A stretch of DNA of 64,000 nt from contig NZ_CP120361.1 in assembly GCF_029457495.1 (NCBI RefSeq), forward strand, positions 1,814,001 through 1,878,000, written 5' to 3'. Position numbers and translations under genes: made by a program. The notes beneath the pieces were generated by a model. The model was not told the origin of the DNA and did not search any database. It saw only the letters and a list, made by a program, of their open reading frames with translations. Below are positions 26,283-35,003 of the stretch, piece after piece (position 1 is the first letter of the stretch; each line of letters begins with the position of its first letter). Source of the stretch: Chelativorans sp. AA-79 (lineage in GTDB: Bacteria; Pseudomonadota; Alphaproteobacteria; Rhizobiales; Rhizobiaceae).

Positions 26283-27755
26283 CTATGTTTTCCGGTTCCT
26301 CCACAGAGCGTCCGCCGTCTCGACCGCTGCGGCGCGGCGGTCCTCGCCGCTGCCGGACAGAACCTGCAGGGCCGCCGCGGTGGTCGCCACGATGATCTCG
26401 CGGGCCCGCTCGTCGCGTACCCTGCCGTGCCACATGGAATCCCAATATTCGAGGCTGGACAGCGCGGTGCGTGCCTGGCCTCCGGGATCGCGACGCGACG
26501 GGATGACGCCGTCGCTGCAGACGCCGTCGACGAGGCGGTAGACCGGCGTCATGCGGAAGGGTGTCGCCTGCGCTACGTCGCGCCTTGTGCCCAGGATGGC
26601 GAGCTGCCGCCATCCCAGGATCTGGGCGGCATCACGGTGCTGTGCCGGATAGGAGGGGTTGGACACCCCGAGAAGGCTGGCGGAGGCGCCGAGCGGATTG
26701 AGCAGGTGGACGAGCATGTTCAGCGGCGAGCGGATTTCGAACATGCTGTAGAGCGCCAAGAGCGCCCGGATCTGCGGAGCGAAGGAGCCGACCGGAAGGA
26801 AGGCGATCCGCCGTTCGGCGAGCGCCTCCCGTGCCTCGGGGATCGTTTCGCAGACCGGGATGCCTGCCGCCTGGACGGCCATGTCGAGCCAGCCGCTCCC
26901 GCCATCCTGGCCATGCAGCAGGACCCTTTGGCCGGATTGGGCGACGAGCCGTGCTGCGTGCAGAAACCAGGGCGGCGTTCGGGACTTGGGTGACAGATAG
27001 GCCGGCCAGTCCAGGTCTGCGGCGTCCGATTCCAGGGGCAGGGCGCAGCAGTGGCGCCGGCCGGCGGAGACCAGCCCGGCGAGTTCATCGGCGGTGAGCC
27101 CGCGATATTGCAGGACGATGAGCAGGGCGCCGATCTGGATCGGATCGGCCTCTCCCTCGAGCACGATCGAGAAGGCCTCTTCGGCTTCCTCGCGGGTCAG
27201 CGGCCGAGAGCGTCCGGCCCCGCCGCCCACCAGCGCGATGGCCCGCGCCAGCCGGCGGTGCGGATCGGCGTCGTTCTCGATATCGGTGAGCTTCCTTGCG
27301 ATGTCCTCCGGCAGCGGCTGCCCCTCCAGAGGCAGCACCGGCCGCATGGCCAGCGGCGGAGACTGGACGATAGGGCGGCTCCGTTCCACCGGGGCACGGC
27401 GTGCCGTGCTTTCATGCAAAGGCGGCGGCAGGCCTTCCAGGAGCGCTTCCGCTTCGCAGGCAACGGCGCGTACGCGCTGACGGATCGATTCGGCGAATGT
27501 CGTCGGTACCATCCCCTGACCCGTGCGGATGAGGATGGGATCGCCGTAGACGGCACGCAACTGGGCCAGCAGCCGGCTCATTGCCGGGGTGCCGAGCCCC
27601 ATCCGGCGGGCGGCCCTTCCGACGCTTCCTTCCACAAGAAGCGCGTCGAGCGCCACGAGCAGCCGAAGCCTGTTCAACCCGGCCCCCGCACCGTCGACGG
27701 TCACATCGGCGTCTTCGGCTGCCGACCGGGCCTCAGTCCTGCATTCAGGTCGCAT
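26283..27755 (-). CDS. LysR-type HTH fused to a TrpD2/YbiB-like phosphoribosyltransferase-fold domain
   Basis: A 490-aa two-domain protein. Residues about 27-95 are a LysR winged helix (LNRLRLLVALDALLVEGSVGRAARRMGLGTPAMSRLLAQL then YGDPILIRTGQGMVPT, as short blocks). From about 150 comes a glycosyltransferase-3 domain: small helical part with PLTREEAEEAFSIVLEGEADPIQIGALLI and LTADELAGLVSA, then the large part with VLLHGQDG, RSPLNMLVHLLNPLGAS and GVSNPSYPAQH. The anthranilate-site residues of TrpD are not kept. E. coli YbiB/TrpD2 binds nucleic acid, so the fusion with a DNA-binding head is sensible. Enzymatic activity is doubtful. Confidence 0.8.
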   Translation of the reverse strand: MRPECRTEARSAAEDADVTVDGAGAGLNRLRLLVALDALLVEGSVGRAARRMGLGTPAMSRLLAQLRAVYGDPILIRTGQGMVPTTFAESIRQRVRAVACEAEALLEGLPPPLHESTARRAPVERSRPIVQSPPLAMRPVLPLEGQPLPEDIARKLTDIENDADPHRRLARAIALVGGGAGRSRPLTREEAEEAFSIVLEGEADPIQIGALLIVLQYRGLTADELAGLVSAGRRHCCALPLESDAADLDWPAYLSPKSRTPPWFLHAARLVAQSGQRVLLHGQDGGSGWLDMAVQAAGIPVCETIPEAREALAERRIAFLPVGSFAPQIRALLALYSMFEIRSPLNMLVHLLNPLGASASLLGVSNPSYPAQHRDAAQILGWRQLAILGTRRDVAQATPFRMTPVYRLVDGVCSDGVIPSRRDPGGQARTALSSLEYWDSMWHGRVRDERAREIIVATTAAALQVLSGSGEDRRAAAVETADALWRNRKT

Positions 27756-28037
27756 GTTGCACTTTCGTGAATTTGGAATCTCTCTGAATCATCGCCGTTG
27801 ACTGAAATCCGCGTTTTAATAGGACACCATTACTCAAGTTTGTTTCGAGGGCAACACCGGCGCCACGCGCCATGAGGGGCGATCGTTCCGAAGCCGGCGC
27901 AAGGGGTGCCGGCCCGACCGGTGCGGGCATGTTCGATCCAGATCCGTCTTGAGACGTGGCGGCTGATGGCCGCCGCCAGAGGCAACATGCGTCCGGAGCC
28001 AGCCGCCGCCAGCCGACGCGATTTCAGGGGAGTTTCG

Positions 28038-30236
28038 ATGTCACGATATTCGTTTGGCGGCAGTGGTTTGACGGCGCTTGCGCTTCTTCTGTCCGCGCCG
28101 ACCCTGGCGCAGAGCCAGGACGGCGGGGAAACGGTCCTCGAGCGGCTCACGGTGCGGGCGGCTTCCGAAGAGCTCAAACAGTCGCTGGGCGTCTCCACGA
28201 TCACCGAGGAGGATATCGAGAATCGGCCGGTGGCGAACGACATCTCCGAAATCGTCCGCCGCATGCCGGGCGTCAATCTCACCGGCAATTCGTCCACCGG
28301 CATCCGCGGCAACAATCGCCAGATCGATATCCGCGGCATGGGGCCGGAGAACACGCTGATCCTGATCGACGGAAAGCCGGTGCTTTCCAGGAATTCAGTG
28401 CGCTACGGCCGCAGCGGCGAACGCGACACGCGCGGCGACAGCAATTGGGTGCCGGCGGAGGCCATCGAGCGGATCGAGGTCATCCGCGGTCCCGCCGCGG
28501 CGCGCTACGGCTCGGGCGCGTCGGGCGGCGTGGTCAACATCATCACCAAGCGGCCGGAGACGGCCACATACAGCTTCTCGGCATTCGCAGAGATACCCGA
28601 GCACTCGGAGGAGGGCGGCAGCCGGCGCGCGAATTTCCTGGTGGGCGGGCCGATCAACGACATGTTTTCCTACCGGATCTATGGCGGTGTTGCCCAGACG
28701 GACGCGGACGATCCGGACATCAACGACGGCGCGGCCGACACCACGGATTCCCCCGCCGGCCGCGAGGGCGTCAAGAACTACGACATCAACGGGATGCTCT
28801 CGTGGGAGATCAACCCGCAGCACCGCATGGATTTCGAGGCCGCCTACAGCCGCCAGAGCAACATCTATGCCGGCGACACGCAATACAGCAGTGCAACCGA
28901 CATCATCAACGACCTTGCCGAAGAAGGCGCAGAAACCAATCGGATGACGCGTTACTCGCTCTCGGCCACCCATCACGGGGAATATGACTTCGGCAGGTCG
29001 CTGAGCTTCGTTCAATGGGAAAGCACCACCAACCGGCGCCTTCTGGAAGGGCTTGCCGGCGGCGGCGAAGGGAGCATCAACACGAGTGAGGAATATGGCG
29101 AGATTTATCTCGACAACATCACCGCAAGATCGGAATTCGATATTCCGCTCTCGCTCCGCTGGGAGCAGACCCTTACGCTTGGCGCAGAATATCGCGGCGA
29201 GTTCATGGAGGATGACGTCTCCATCGGGCAAACCGCGGTCGACGGCGTCGACATAGGCACGCCGGCAGACCCGGAGGAACGCGACCCGAAGACCTCCGCC
29301 AATCTGTTCGCCGTCTATGTCGAGGACAACATCGCCGTCACCGACAGGCTCACGGTGACGCCGGGCCTGCGCGCGGATTACCATGACAAGTTCGGCTTCA
29401 ATCTGAGCCCCAGCCTCAACGCTTCCTACGACGTGACCGAGGAGATCACCGTCAAGGCCGGTATCGCACGGGCGTTCAAGGCGCCCAACCTTTACCAGCT
29501 CAACCCGAACTACGTGTACTACACGCGCGGATACGGCTGCCCTCCGGGTTACGGCCAGGTCGGCGGCGTCGGATGCTATATCGTCGGAAATCCCGACCTC
29601 GATCCCGAGATCAGCATCAACAAGGAGATCGGTGTCAGCTACTCCGATTTTCGCGGCTGGAATGCCACGCTCACTTATTTCCACAACGATTATGAGAACC
29701 GCATCGCGCCGAGCAATGTACCGATCCGCTATGCGGACGAGGAAAACCAGCGCGGCCGCCTGTTTCGCTGGGAGAACAGCGGTCCAGCCGTCATTTCCGG
29801 TCTGGAAGGCAGCCTTACCGTTCCGCTCGCCGAGGCCCTGACCTGGTCCACGAACGCCACCTGGATGCTGCAAAGCGAGGAGAAGGAAACGGGCCAGCCG
29901 CTTTCCCTGGTGCCGGAATACACAGTGAACACCGCCCTGCGATGGGAGCCCGTGCAGGATCTCGGCCTCACGCTTTCGGCCACCCATTACGGCGAGATCG
30001 AGCCGCGCAGCGCCAGCATCACCGGCGAGGACTACACCGATCCGGAGGATCTCGAGACCCGGGAGGCCTATACCATCGTCAATCTCGGCGCCGACTACCG
30101 CTTGAACGACAATCTGAAGTTCACCGCCGGCATCAACAACCTCTTCGATGAACGGCTGTTCCGGACCGGCGAGGGCGCCAACACCTACAACGAGCCCGGG
30201 CGCTCCTACTACGTCTCCCTGTCGGGGCGCTTCTGA
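28038..30236 (+). CDS. TonB-dependent ferric catecholate receptor, FepA-like
   Basis: Outer-membrane receptor, 732 aa. Signal peptide ALALLLSAPTLAQ; a TonB-box-like ETVLERLTV; plug domain with MPGVNLTGNSSTGIRGNN and IEVIRGPAAARYGSGASGG. The barrel follows FepA closely: a disulfide-type loop GCPPGYGQVGGVGCYIVGNPDL, SINKEIGVSYSDF, FHNDYENRI, and the end YNEPGRSYYVSLSGRF with terminal Phe. The ATG chosen has AGGGGA upstream; an open frame continues 44 codons further without signal-peptide character. It heads a siderophore uptake operon. TTGACT - 16 bp - TAGGAC at about 27.8 kb is a weak promoter candidate; no clear Fur box was seen. Confidence 0.93.
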   Translation: MSRYSFGGSGLTALALLLSAPTLAQSQDGGETVLERLTVRAASEELKQSLGVSTITEEDIENRPVANDISEIVRRMPGVNLTGNSSTGIRGNNRQIDIRGMGPENTLILIDGKPVLSRNSVRYGRSGERDTRGDSNWVPAEAIERIEVIRGPAAARYGSGASGGVVNIITKRPETATYSFSAFAEIPEHSEEGGSRRANFLVGGPINDMFSYRIYGGVAQTDADDPDINDGAADTTDSPAGREGVKNYDINGMLSWEINPQHRMDFEAAYSRQSNIYAGDTQYSSATDIINDLAEEGAETNRMTRYSLSATHHGEYDFGRSLSFVQWESTTNRRLLEGLAGGGEGSINTSEEYGEIYLDNITARSEFDIPLSLRWEQTLTLGAEYRGEFMEDDVSIGQTAVDGVDIGTPADPEERDPKTSANLFAVYVEDNIAVTDRLTVTPGLRADYHDKFGFNLSPSLNASYDVTEEITVKAGIARAFKAPNLYQLNPNYVYYTRGYGCPPGYGQVGGVGCYIVGNPDLDPEISINKEIGVSYSDFRGWNATLTYFHNDYENRIAPSNVPIRYADEENQRGRLFRWENSGPAVISGLEGSLTVPLAEALTWSTNATWMLQSEEKETGQPLSLVPEYTVNTALRWEPVQDLGLTLSATHYGEIEPRSASITGEDYTDPEDLETREAYTIVNLGADYRLNDNLKFTAGINNLFDERLFRTGEGANTYNEPGRSYYVSLSGRF

Positions 30237-30304
30237 AGATGCCCGCCGCGATCGCCCGTGTCCCAACGCTCCACGGACGTTGGCCCAACCGAAAGGATGA
30301 AGCA

Positions 30305-31237
30305 ATGTTGACCACAATGATCCGACGCCGGACAGCCGTTGCAGGGCTGCTCCTCGCATCCCTCGCATTCGGTCTCCCGCAGACGGACGCCAATGCGCAG
30401 GAGATCACCGTGCGCCACGCCCAGGGCGAGACCAGCGTGCCCGCCAATCCCGGAACCGTTCTGGTCCTCGATCTTGCCGCACTCGACACGCTGGATGCGA
30501 TTGGCGTCGAGGTCGGCGGCGTGCCCCAGGGCCCCAAGCCGGAACGCCTTTCCAAATACAATTCCGACGATTATCCGAAGATCGGTTCCCTCTTCGAACC
30601 GGACTACGAGGCGGTGAACGCCGCCGAGCCCGATCTCATCATCGCCGGCGGACGGTCGAGCGCGAAATATGCCGATCTCGCCAGGATCGCGCCGACAATC
30701 GACCTCTCCGTCGATCCCGAGCACTATCTCGATAGCGCCAAGGCCAACGCGGAGATCCTCGGACGCATTTTCGGGAAGGAAGACGCCGTCGCCGAGCATC
30801 TGCGGAAGCTCGATGCGTCCATTGCCGTCCTGCGCGAGAAGGCGCGGGGGATCGGCAAAGGCCTCATCATCCTCACCACCGGCGGCCGCATGAGCGCCTA
30901 CGGGCCAGGCTCGCGTTTCGGCGTGCTGCATGATGACTTCGGCATCCAGCCGGCCGTGCCCGATCTTGACGTCGCCACGCATGGACAGTCGGTCTCCTAC
31001 GAGTTCATCCTGGAGACCAATCCGGATTGGCTCTTCGTCATCGACCGTGATGCCGCCATCGGCCGGGAGGGCGAGGCAGCTCGCCAGATGCTGGACAATG
31101 ATCTGGTCAACCAGACAACCGCATGGAGGGAAGGCCACGTCGTCTATCTCGATCCGTCCGACTGGTATCTCGCCGGCAGCGGACTGCGTGCGCTGGAGGC
31201 CACCGTTCAACAGCTAAACGACGCGATCGGCGGCTGA
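30305..31237 (+). CDS. Siderophore ABC binding protein, CeuE/FatB/YclQ-like
   Basis: Periplasmic class III binding protein, 310 aa, with signal peptide (VAGLLLASLAFGLPQTDANAQ). The opening EITVRHAQGETSVPANPGTVLVLDLAALDTLDAIG is family-typical (shown as blocks ITVRHAQGET and LDLAALDTLDAIG), as is the KIGSLFEPDYEAVNAAEPDLII region. A His in ATHGQSVSYEF and a Tyr in DWYLAGSGL lie where CeuE has its iron-coordinating His and Tyr. The ATG is preceded by AAAGGA. CeuE proteins bind linear bis-catecholates such as enterobactin hydrolysis products, which matches the esterase at the end of this operon. Confidence 0.9.
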   Translation: MLTTMIRRRTAVAGLLLASLAFGLPQTDANAQEITVRHAQGETSVPANPGTVLVLDLAALDTLDAIGVEVGGVPQGPKPERLSKYNSDDYPKIGSLFEPDYEAVNAAEPDLIIAGGRSSAKYADLARIAPTIDLSVDPEHYLDSAKANAEILGRIFGKEDAVAEHLRKLDASIAVLREKARGIGKGLIILTTGGRMSAYGPGSRFGVLHDDFGIQPAVPDLDVATHGQSVSYEFILETNPDWLFVIDRDAAIGREGEAARQMLDNDLVNQTTAWREGHVVYLDPSDWYLAGSGLRALEATVQQLNDAIGG

Positions 31238-31259
31238 ACCATCACTCTCAGCGATACAC

Positions 31260-31285
31260 GGCCGCTCGCCATCCGGTGAGCGGCC
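31260..31285 (+). promoter_or_regulatory. Intercistronic hairpin
   Basis: GGCCGCTCGCC pairs with GGTGAGCGGCC (11 bp with one G-U pair, loop ATCC) in the 79-bp gap between the binding-protein and first permease genes. No U-run follows. Such hairpins often protect the upstream message from 3' decay and lower read-through, giving more binding protein than permease. Confidence 0.5.
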
Positions 31286-31316
31286 GGAACCACTCGCCCG
31301 ACCGGACCCTGCGTTC

Positions 31317-32279
31317 TTGACTCGCCTTCTGCCTGCCATTCTTCTCATCCTGCTCCTGCTGCTCGCCAGCCTCTTCGTCGGCGTCAGCCATGTGTCGATC
31401 GCCACGCTGACGGGGTCGGGCGAAGGCGGCCACGCCCTCCGTGTCCTGGTGGTGAGCCGCATCCCGCGCACCCTGGCGCTGTTCCTTTCAGGAGCCGGAT
31501 TGGCGATCGCCGGGACCATCATGCAGATGCTGGCGCGGAACCGCTTCGTGGAGCCTTCGACGGCCGGAACTGTCGAATCGGCCAGCCTCGGCATTCTCTG
31601 TGTCATGCTCGTGGCGCCGGGCACGCCGGTCCTCGGCAAGATGCTCGCGGCTTCCGCCTTCGCGCTGGCCGGAACGGCCCTCTTCCTGCGCATCCTGCGT
31701 CAGGTGCCGTTGCGCTCGGTTCTGCTCGTCCCGCTGATCGGCATCATGCTCGGCGGCGTCATCGGCGCCATCACCACCTTTCTCGCCTATCGCTACGATC
31801 TGCTGCAGTCGCTCGGGGCCTGGACGACCGGCGATTTTTCCGGCGTGCTCATGGGCCGCTATGAGCTCCTTTGGCTCAATCTATTCTTCACTGCCGTCGC
31901 CTATTTCGCCGCGGACCGTTTCACGGTCGCGGGAATGGGCGAGGATTTCACGACAAATCTCGGGCTCAGCTACCGGCGGGTCGTTTCCCTCGGCCTGGTC
32001 ATCGTCTCGCTCGTCACGGCGGTCGTCGTGACCACCGTCGGGGCCATTCCGTTTCTCGGCCTCGTCGTGCCCAATCTCGTGAGCATGATGATGGGCGACA
32101 ATATGCGGCGCTCCCTGCCCTGGATCGCGCTCACGGGTGCGGGGCTCGTGCTGGTGTGCGACATTGTCGGCCGCCTCGTCATCCATCCTTACGAGATACC
32201 GATCGGAACGGTGTTCGGCGTGGTGGGAAGCGTCTTCTTCCTTTACCTGCTCTTCAGGAAGCGCTCCCGTGTCGCGTAA
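31317..32279 (+). CDS. Siderophore ABC permease, FecCD family (first)
   Basis: A 320-aa permease beginning with TTG (MTRLLPAILLILLLLLASLF). FecCD landmarks are visible: SRIPRTLALFLSGAGLAIAGTIMQMLARN, FVEPSTAGTVESASLG, WTTGDFSG, and GAIPFLGLVVPNLVSMMMGDNMRR, which is the ATPase-docking helix. About nine to ten hydrophobic segments. It pairs with the following permease, in the CeuB/CeuC (YclN/YclO) arrangement. Its last codons overlap the next start. Confidence 0.92.
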   Translation: MTRLLPAILLILLLLLASLFVGVSHVSIATLTGSGEGGHALRVLVVSRIPRTLALFLSGAGLAIAGTIMQMLARNRFVEPSTAGTVESASLGILCVMLVAPGTPVLGKMLAASAFALAGTALFLRILRQVPLRSVLLVPLIGIMLGGVIGAITTFLAYRYDLLQSLGAWTTGDFSGVLMGRYELLWLNLFFTAVAYFAADRFTVAGMGEDFTTNLGLSYRRVVSLGLVIVSLVTAVVVTTVGAIPFLGLVVPNLVSMMMGDNMRRSLPWIALTGAGLVLVCDIVGRLVIHPYEIPIGTVFGVVGSVFFLYLLFRKRSRVA

Positions 32280-33237
32280 GCCGCGCCATCCGCGTCCGGT
32301 GGCGGTGCTGGCCGTCCTGGCCGCCTGTGCGGCGTTGGCGGTCGCGGCCTTCATGACGGTCGGGGCGAGAGGCAACTGGGATTTCGTGCTGCCCTTCCGG
32401 AGCGGAAAGCTGATCGCGCTTCTTCTCGTTGCCTATGCCGTCGCGGTCTCCACCGTGCTGTTCCAGACGGTCACGGGAAACCGGATTCTGACACCCTCTA
32501 TCATGGGCTTCGACGCGCTCTTCGCGCTGATCCAGACCTGGCTCGTCTTCTTCGTCGGCGCGGCGCGCGTGTCGGCCATCGACCCGCATCTGCTGTTCGC
32601 GTTCGAGGCGATGGTGATGATCGGTTTTTGCCTTGTGCTCTACCGCTGGCTGTTTTCCGGTGGTGCGCGCAGCCTGCACCTCCTGCTCCTCGTCGGCATC
32701 ATCTTCGGCGTGCTCTTCCGCAGCCTTTCGAATTTTCTCCAGCGCATCATCGATCCCAACGAATTCGTCGTCCTTCAGGACAGGCTTTTTGCGAGCTTCA
32801 ACACGGTGGACACCGGCCTGGTCGGCTTTGCGCTCGCCATCGTCGCGGCGACAAGCGTGGTCGGCTGGCGCATGCGCCATGTCTTCGACGTGCTGGCACT
32901 CGGGCGGGAGAGCGCGATCAATCTCGGCGTCGAGCACAGGCGGGCCGTGACCGTGATCCTCGTCCTGGTGGCCGTCCTCGTCTCGATCTCGACGGCGCTG
33001 GTCGGGCCGGTGACCTTCTTCGGCCTGCTCGTCGCCAATCTCGCCTACCAGCTCATGCCGACGCACCGGCATGCCTGGCTGCTGCCGACCGCCACGCTCA
33101 TCGCGGTCATATGCCTGGTGGGCGGCCAGGTCGTCCTGGAACATGTCTTCGGCTTCGACACCGCGCTCAGTATCATCATCGAGTTCGTGGGGGGAATTGT
33201 CTTCATCCTGCTCGTCTTGAAGGGGGCCGCGCGATGA
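32269..33237 (+). CDS. Siderophore ABC permease, FecCD family (second)
   Basis: A 322-aa permease. The start is a GTG overlapping the end of the first permease gene, with AGGAA 8 bp upstream; the open frame continues into the previous gene but the extension lacks similarity. Landmarks: FQTVTGNRILTPSIMGFDALFALIQ, QDRLFASFNTVDTGLVG, and GPVTFFGLLVANLAYQLMPTHRH. The second half of the permease heterodimer, it is coupled to the ATPase gene by an ATGA overlap. Confidence 0.92.
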   Translation: MSRKPRHPRPVAVLAVLAACAALAVAAFMTVGARGNWDFVLPFRSGKLIALLLVAYAVAVSTVLFQTVTGNRILTPSIMGFDALFALIQTWLVFFVGAARVSAIDPHLLFAFEAMVMIGFCLVLYRWLFSGGARSLHLLLLVGIIFGVLFRSLSNFLQRIIDPNEFVVLQDRLFASFNTVDTGLVGFALAIVAATSVVGWRMRHVFDVLALGRESAINLGVEHRRAVTVILVLVAVLVSISTALVGPVTFFGLLVANLAYQLMPTHRHAWLLPTATLIAVICLVGGQVVLEHVFGFDTALSIIIEFVGGIVFILLVLKGAAR

Positions 33238-33992
33238 TCGAGATCGACGATCTTGTCAAAACCTATGACGGAACCGTCGTCGTGAACGGCGTTTCGCTGC
33301 AGATCGCGGCGAAGGGCGTCACGGCGATCATCGGCCCAAACGGGGCCGGGAAATCGACCCTGCTTTCGATGGTCAGCCGCCTGATCGCCATGGACCGCGG
33401 AAGCGTGAAGGTGGACGGGCTCGACGTGACGAAGGCGCCCGGCGATGTTCTCGCCCGCCGCCTCTCCGTTCTGCGCCAGGAAAATCATATCGCCTCGCGT
33501 CTCACCGTGCGCGATCTCGTCGCCTTCGGCCGCTATCCCTATTCCAAGGGACGCCCGACCGTGGAGGACGCCCGCCATGTCGACGAGGCACTCGGTTTCC
33601 TCGAATTGTGCGAGCTTGCGGATCGTTTTCTGGACGAACTCTCGGGCGGCCAGCGCCAGCGCGCCTTCGTGGCGATGGTGCTGTGTCAGGACACCGACTA
33701 CATGCTTTTCGACGAGCCGCTGAACAATCTCGATATCCGGCATGCCGTCTCCATGATGGGCCTGCTGCGCCGGGCCGCGCGCGAACTCGGCAAAACCGTC
33801 GTCGTCGTCCTGCACGACGTCAACGCCGCCTCCTGCTACTCCGACCATATCATCGTCATGAAGGATGGGCGGATCGCCGCGCAGGGGGCGCCGGAGACGA
33901 TCATCGAACCTTCGGTTCTCACCGCGATCTATCAGGTACCCATCAAGGTCCACGAGATCGACGGGCAACGGATCGCCACCTATTTCCGCTGA
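33234..33992 (+). CDS. Siderophore ABC ATP-binding protein, CeuD/YclP-like
   Basis: ATPase, 252 aa. Walker A GPNGAGKST, Q-loop VLRQENHIASRLTVRDLV, signature LSGGQRQRAFVAMVL, Walker B YMLFDEPLNNLD, H-loop VVLHDVNAASCYSDH. The size and the N-terminal MIEIDDLVKTYDGTVVV fit the catecholate/petrobactin subgroup. The ATG overlaps the permease stop. With the preceding genes it completes a periplasm-to-cytoplasm ferric-siderophore importer. Confidence 0.94.
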   Translation: MIEIDDLVKTYDGTVVVNGVSLQIAAKGVTAIIGPNGAGKSTLLSMVSRLIAMDRGSVKVDGLDVTKAPGDVLARRLSVLRQENHIASRLTVRDLVAFGRYPYSKGRPTVEDARHVDEALGFLELCELADRFLDELSGGQRQRAFVAMVLCQDTDYMLFDEPLNNLDIRHAVSMMGLLRRAARELGKTVVVVLHDVNAASCYSDHIIVMKDGRIAAQGAPETIIEPSVLTAIYQVPIKVHEIDGQRIATYFR

Positions 33993-34009
33993 TTTTCCGG
34001 GGAACCGAG

Positions 34010-34894
34010 ATGCACTTCCCAAACCGACGGATGCTCATCGCCGCCATGTCGCTTTCCTTCATCCCTTCAGCCGGTTCGCAGCCCGTCATTCCCGAAACGA
34101 GCCTGGCCATTTTCGACGCGCCGCCATCGACACACAGGCTCGACAGGTTCTTCGTCACCGGAAACGGCGGGAGGCGCTATCAGGTCTTTCGTGCGCTGCC
34201 GACGGGGGTGCCGCCCGCCGGAGGTTTTCCCGTCCTCTATATGCTCGACGGCAACGGCGCTTTCGACTCCCTCACTCAGGCCCTGTTGCAAAGCATGCCC
34301 CAACTCGCCGTGATCGGTATCGGCTACGACACCACGCTCAGATACGCCGTCGAGGAGCGCTCGCTGGACTACACGCCGCCGGAAGGCAGCGATGGCCCGA
34401 CACCCGATCCGGACCGGCCCGGACGCATGATCGGCGGCGCGCCGGACTTCCTGGATTTCCTTACCGGTGACCTTCGGCGCGCAGCGGAACGCGGCATCGC
34501 GGTCGATCCATCGCGCAGGTTCATCTGGGGCCACTCGTATGGGGGGCTCTTCGCCCTCTTCGCCCTGTTCGCGCAGCCGTCCGCGTTTCACGGTTATGCC
34601 GCCATCAGCCCTTCCGTCTGGCGGAGCGCGGGTGCGTTGCGGAGAAGGCTCGACGACGTGCGGTGGCCGGACGGTCCGCGCCTTCGCCTGCTGGTTGCGT
34701 TGGGGGTTAGCGAAAGGCGGTCCGGCGGCGCTCCCCTCGGGCCGGCCGCGAACACCATGGCGCTGGTGGACCGCCTGGACGAGGTGCCGTCCCTTGCCAT
34801 GCAAGTCGAGGTGCTGAAGGGGCTCGGGCACGGCGCCACATTCGCGGCCTCGTTGCCCACCACCCTGGACTGGATCAAGGGCGAGGGGCCGTAG
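34010..34894 (+). CDS. Secreted alpha/beta-hydrolase, siderophore trilactone esterase (IroE/Cee-like)
   Basis: A 294-aa esterase of the enterochelin-esterase group, 17 bp after the ATPase gene. The N-terminus (MLIAAMSLSFIPSAGSQPVIP) looks like an export signal. The nucleophile elbow is RFIWGHSYGGLFALFAL, the strand before the oxyanion hole is FPVLYMLDGNGAF, and the catalytic His is in GLGHGATF. Periplasmic IroE and Campylobacter Cee linearise tri-catecholate lactones such as enterobactin. Together with a FepA-like receptor and a CeuE-like binding protein this supports hydrolysis in the periplasm before import. Confidence 0.85.
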   Translation: MHFPNRRMLIAAMSLSFIPSAGSQPVIPETSLAIFDAPPSTHRLDRFFVTGNGGRRYQVFRALPTGVPPAGGFPVLYMLDGNGAFDSLTQALLQSMPQLAVIGIGYDTTLRYAVEERSLDYTPPEGSDGPTPDPDRPGRMIGGAPDFLDFLTGDLRRAAERGIAVDPSRRFIWGHSYGGLFALFALFAQPSAFHGYAAISPSVWRSAGALRRRLDDVRWPDGPRLRLLVALGVSERRSGGAPLGPAANTMALVDRLDEVPSLAMQVEVLKGLGHGATFAASLPTTLDWIKGEGP

Positions 34895-35003
34895 GTGCTG
34901 CAGCTGAAGTCCCGGCGTACAGGACGATGCTTTTGGGCTTTCGCGGCAGCGCGATCTCGATAATGTACCGCGAAACCTATCCTTCCGGAGAAGCGGGGCA
35001 TCC

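Noticed and set aside
27756..28037. Fur or RirA box before the siderophore receptor
   Set aside because: No sequence near the GATAAT-repeat or TGA-N9-TCA patterns was found in the 282-bp gap; only a weak promoter-like TTGACT-N16-TAGGAC.
28395..30368. A 657-codon leftward frame opposite the TonB receptor gene
   Set aside because: Antisense shadow of a clear outer-membrane receptor; no motif and composition biased to Val/Ala/Gly/Arg.
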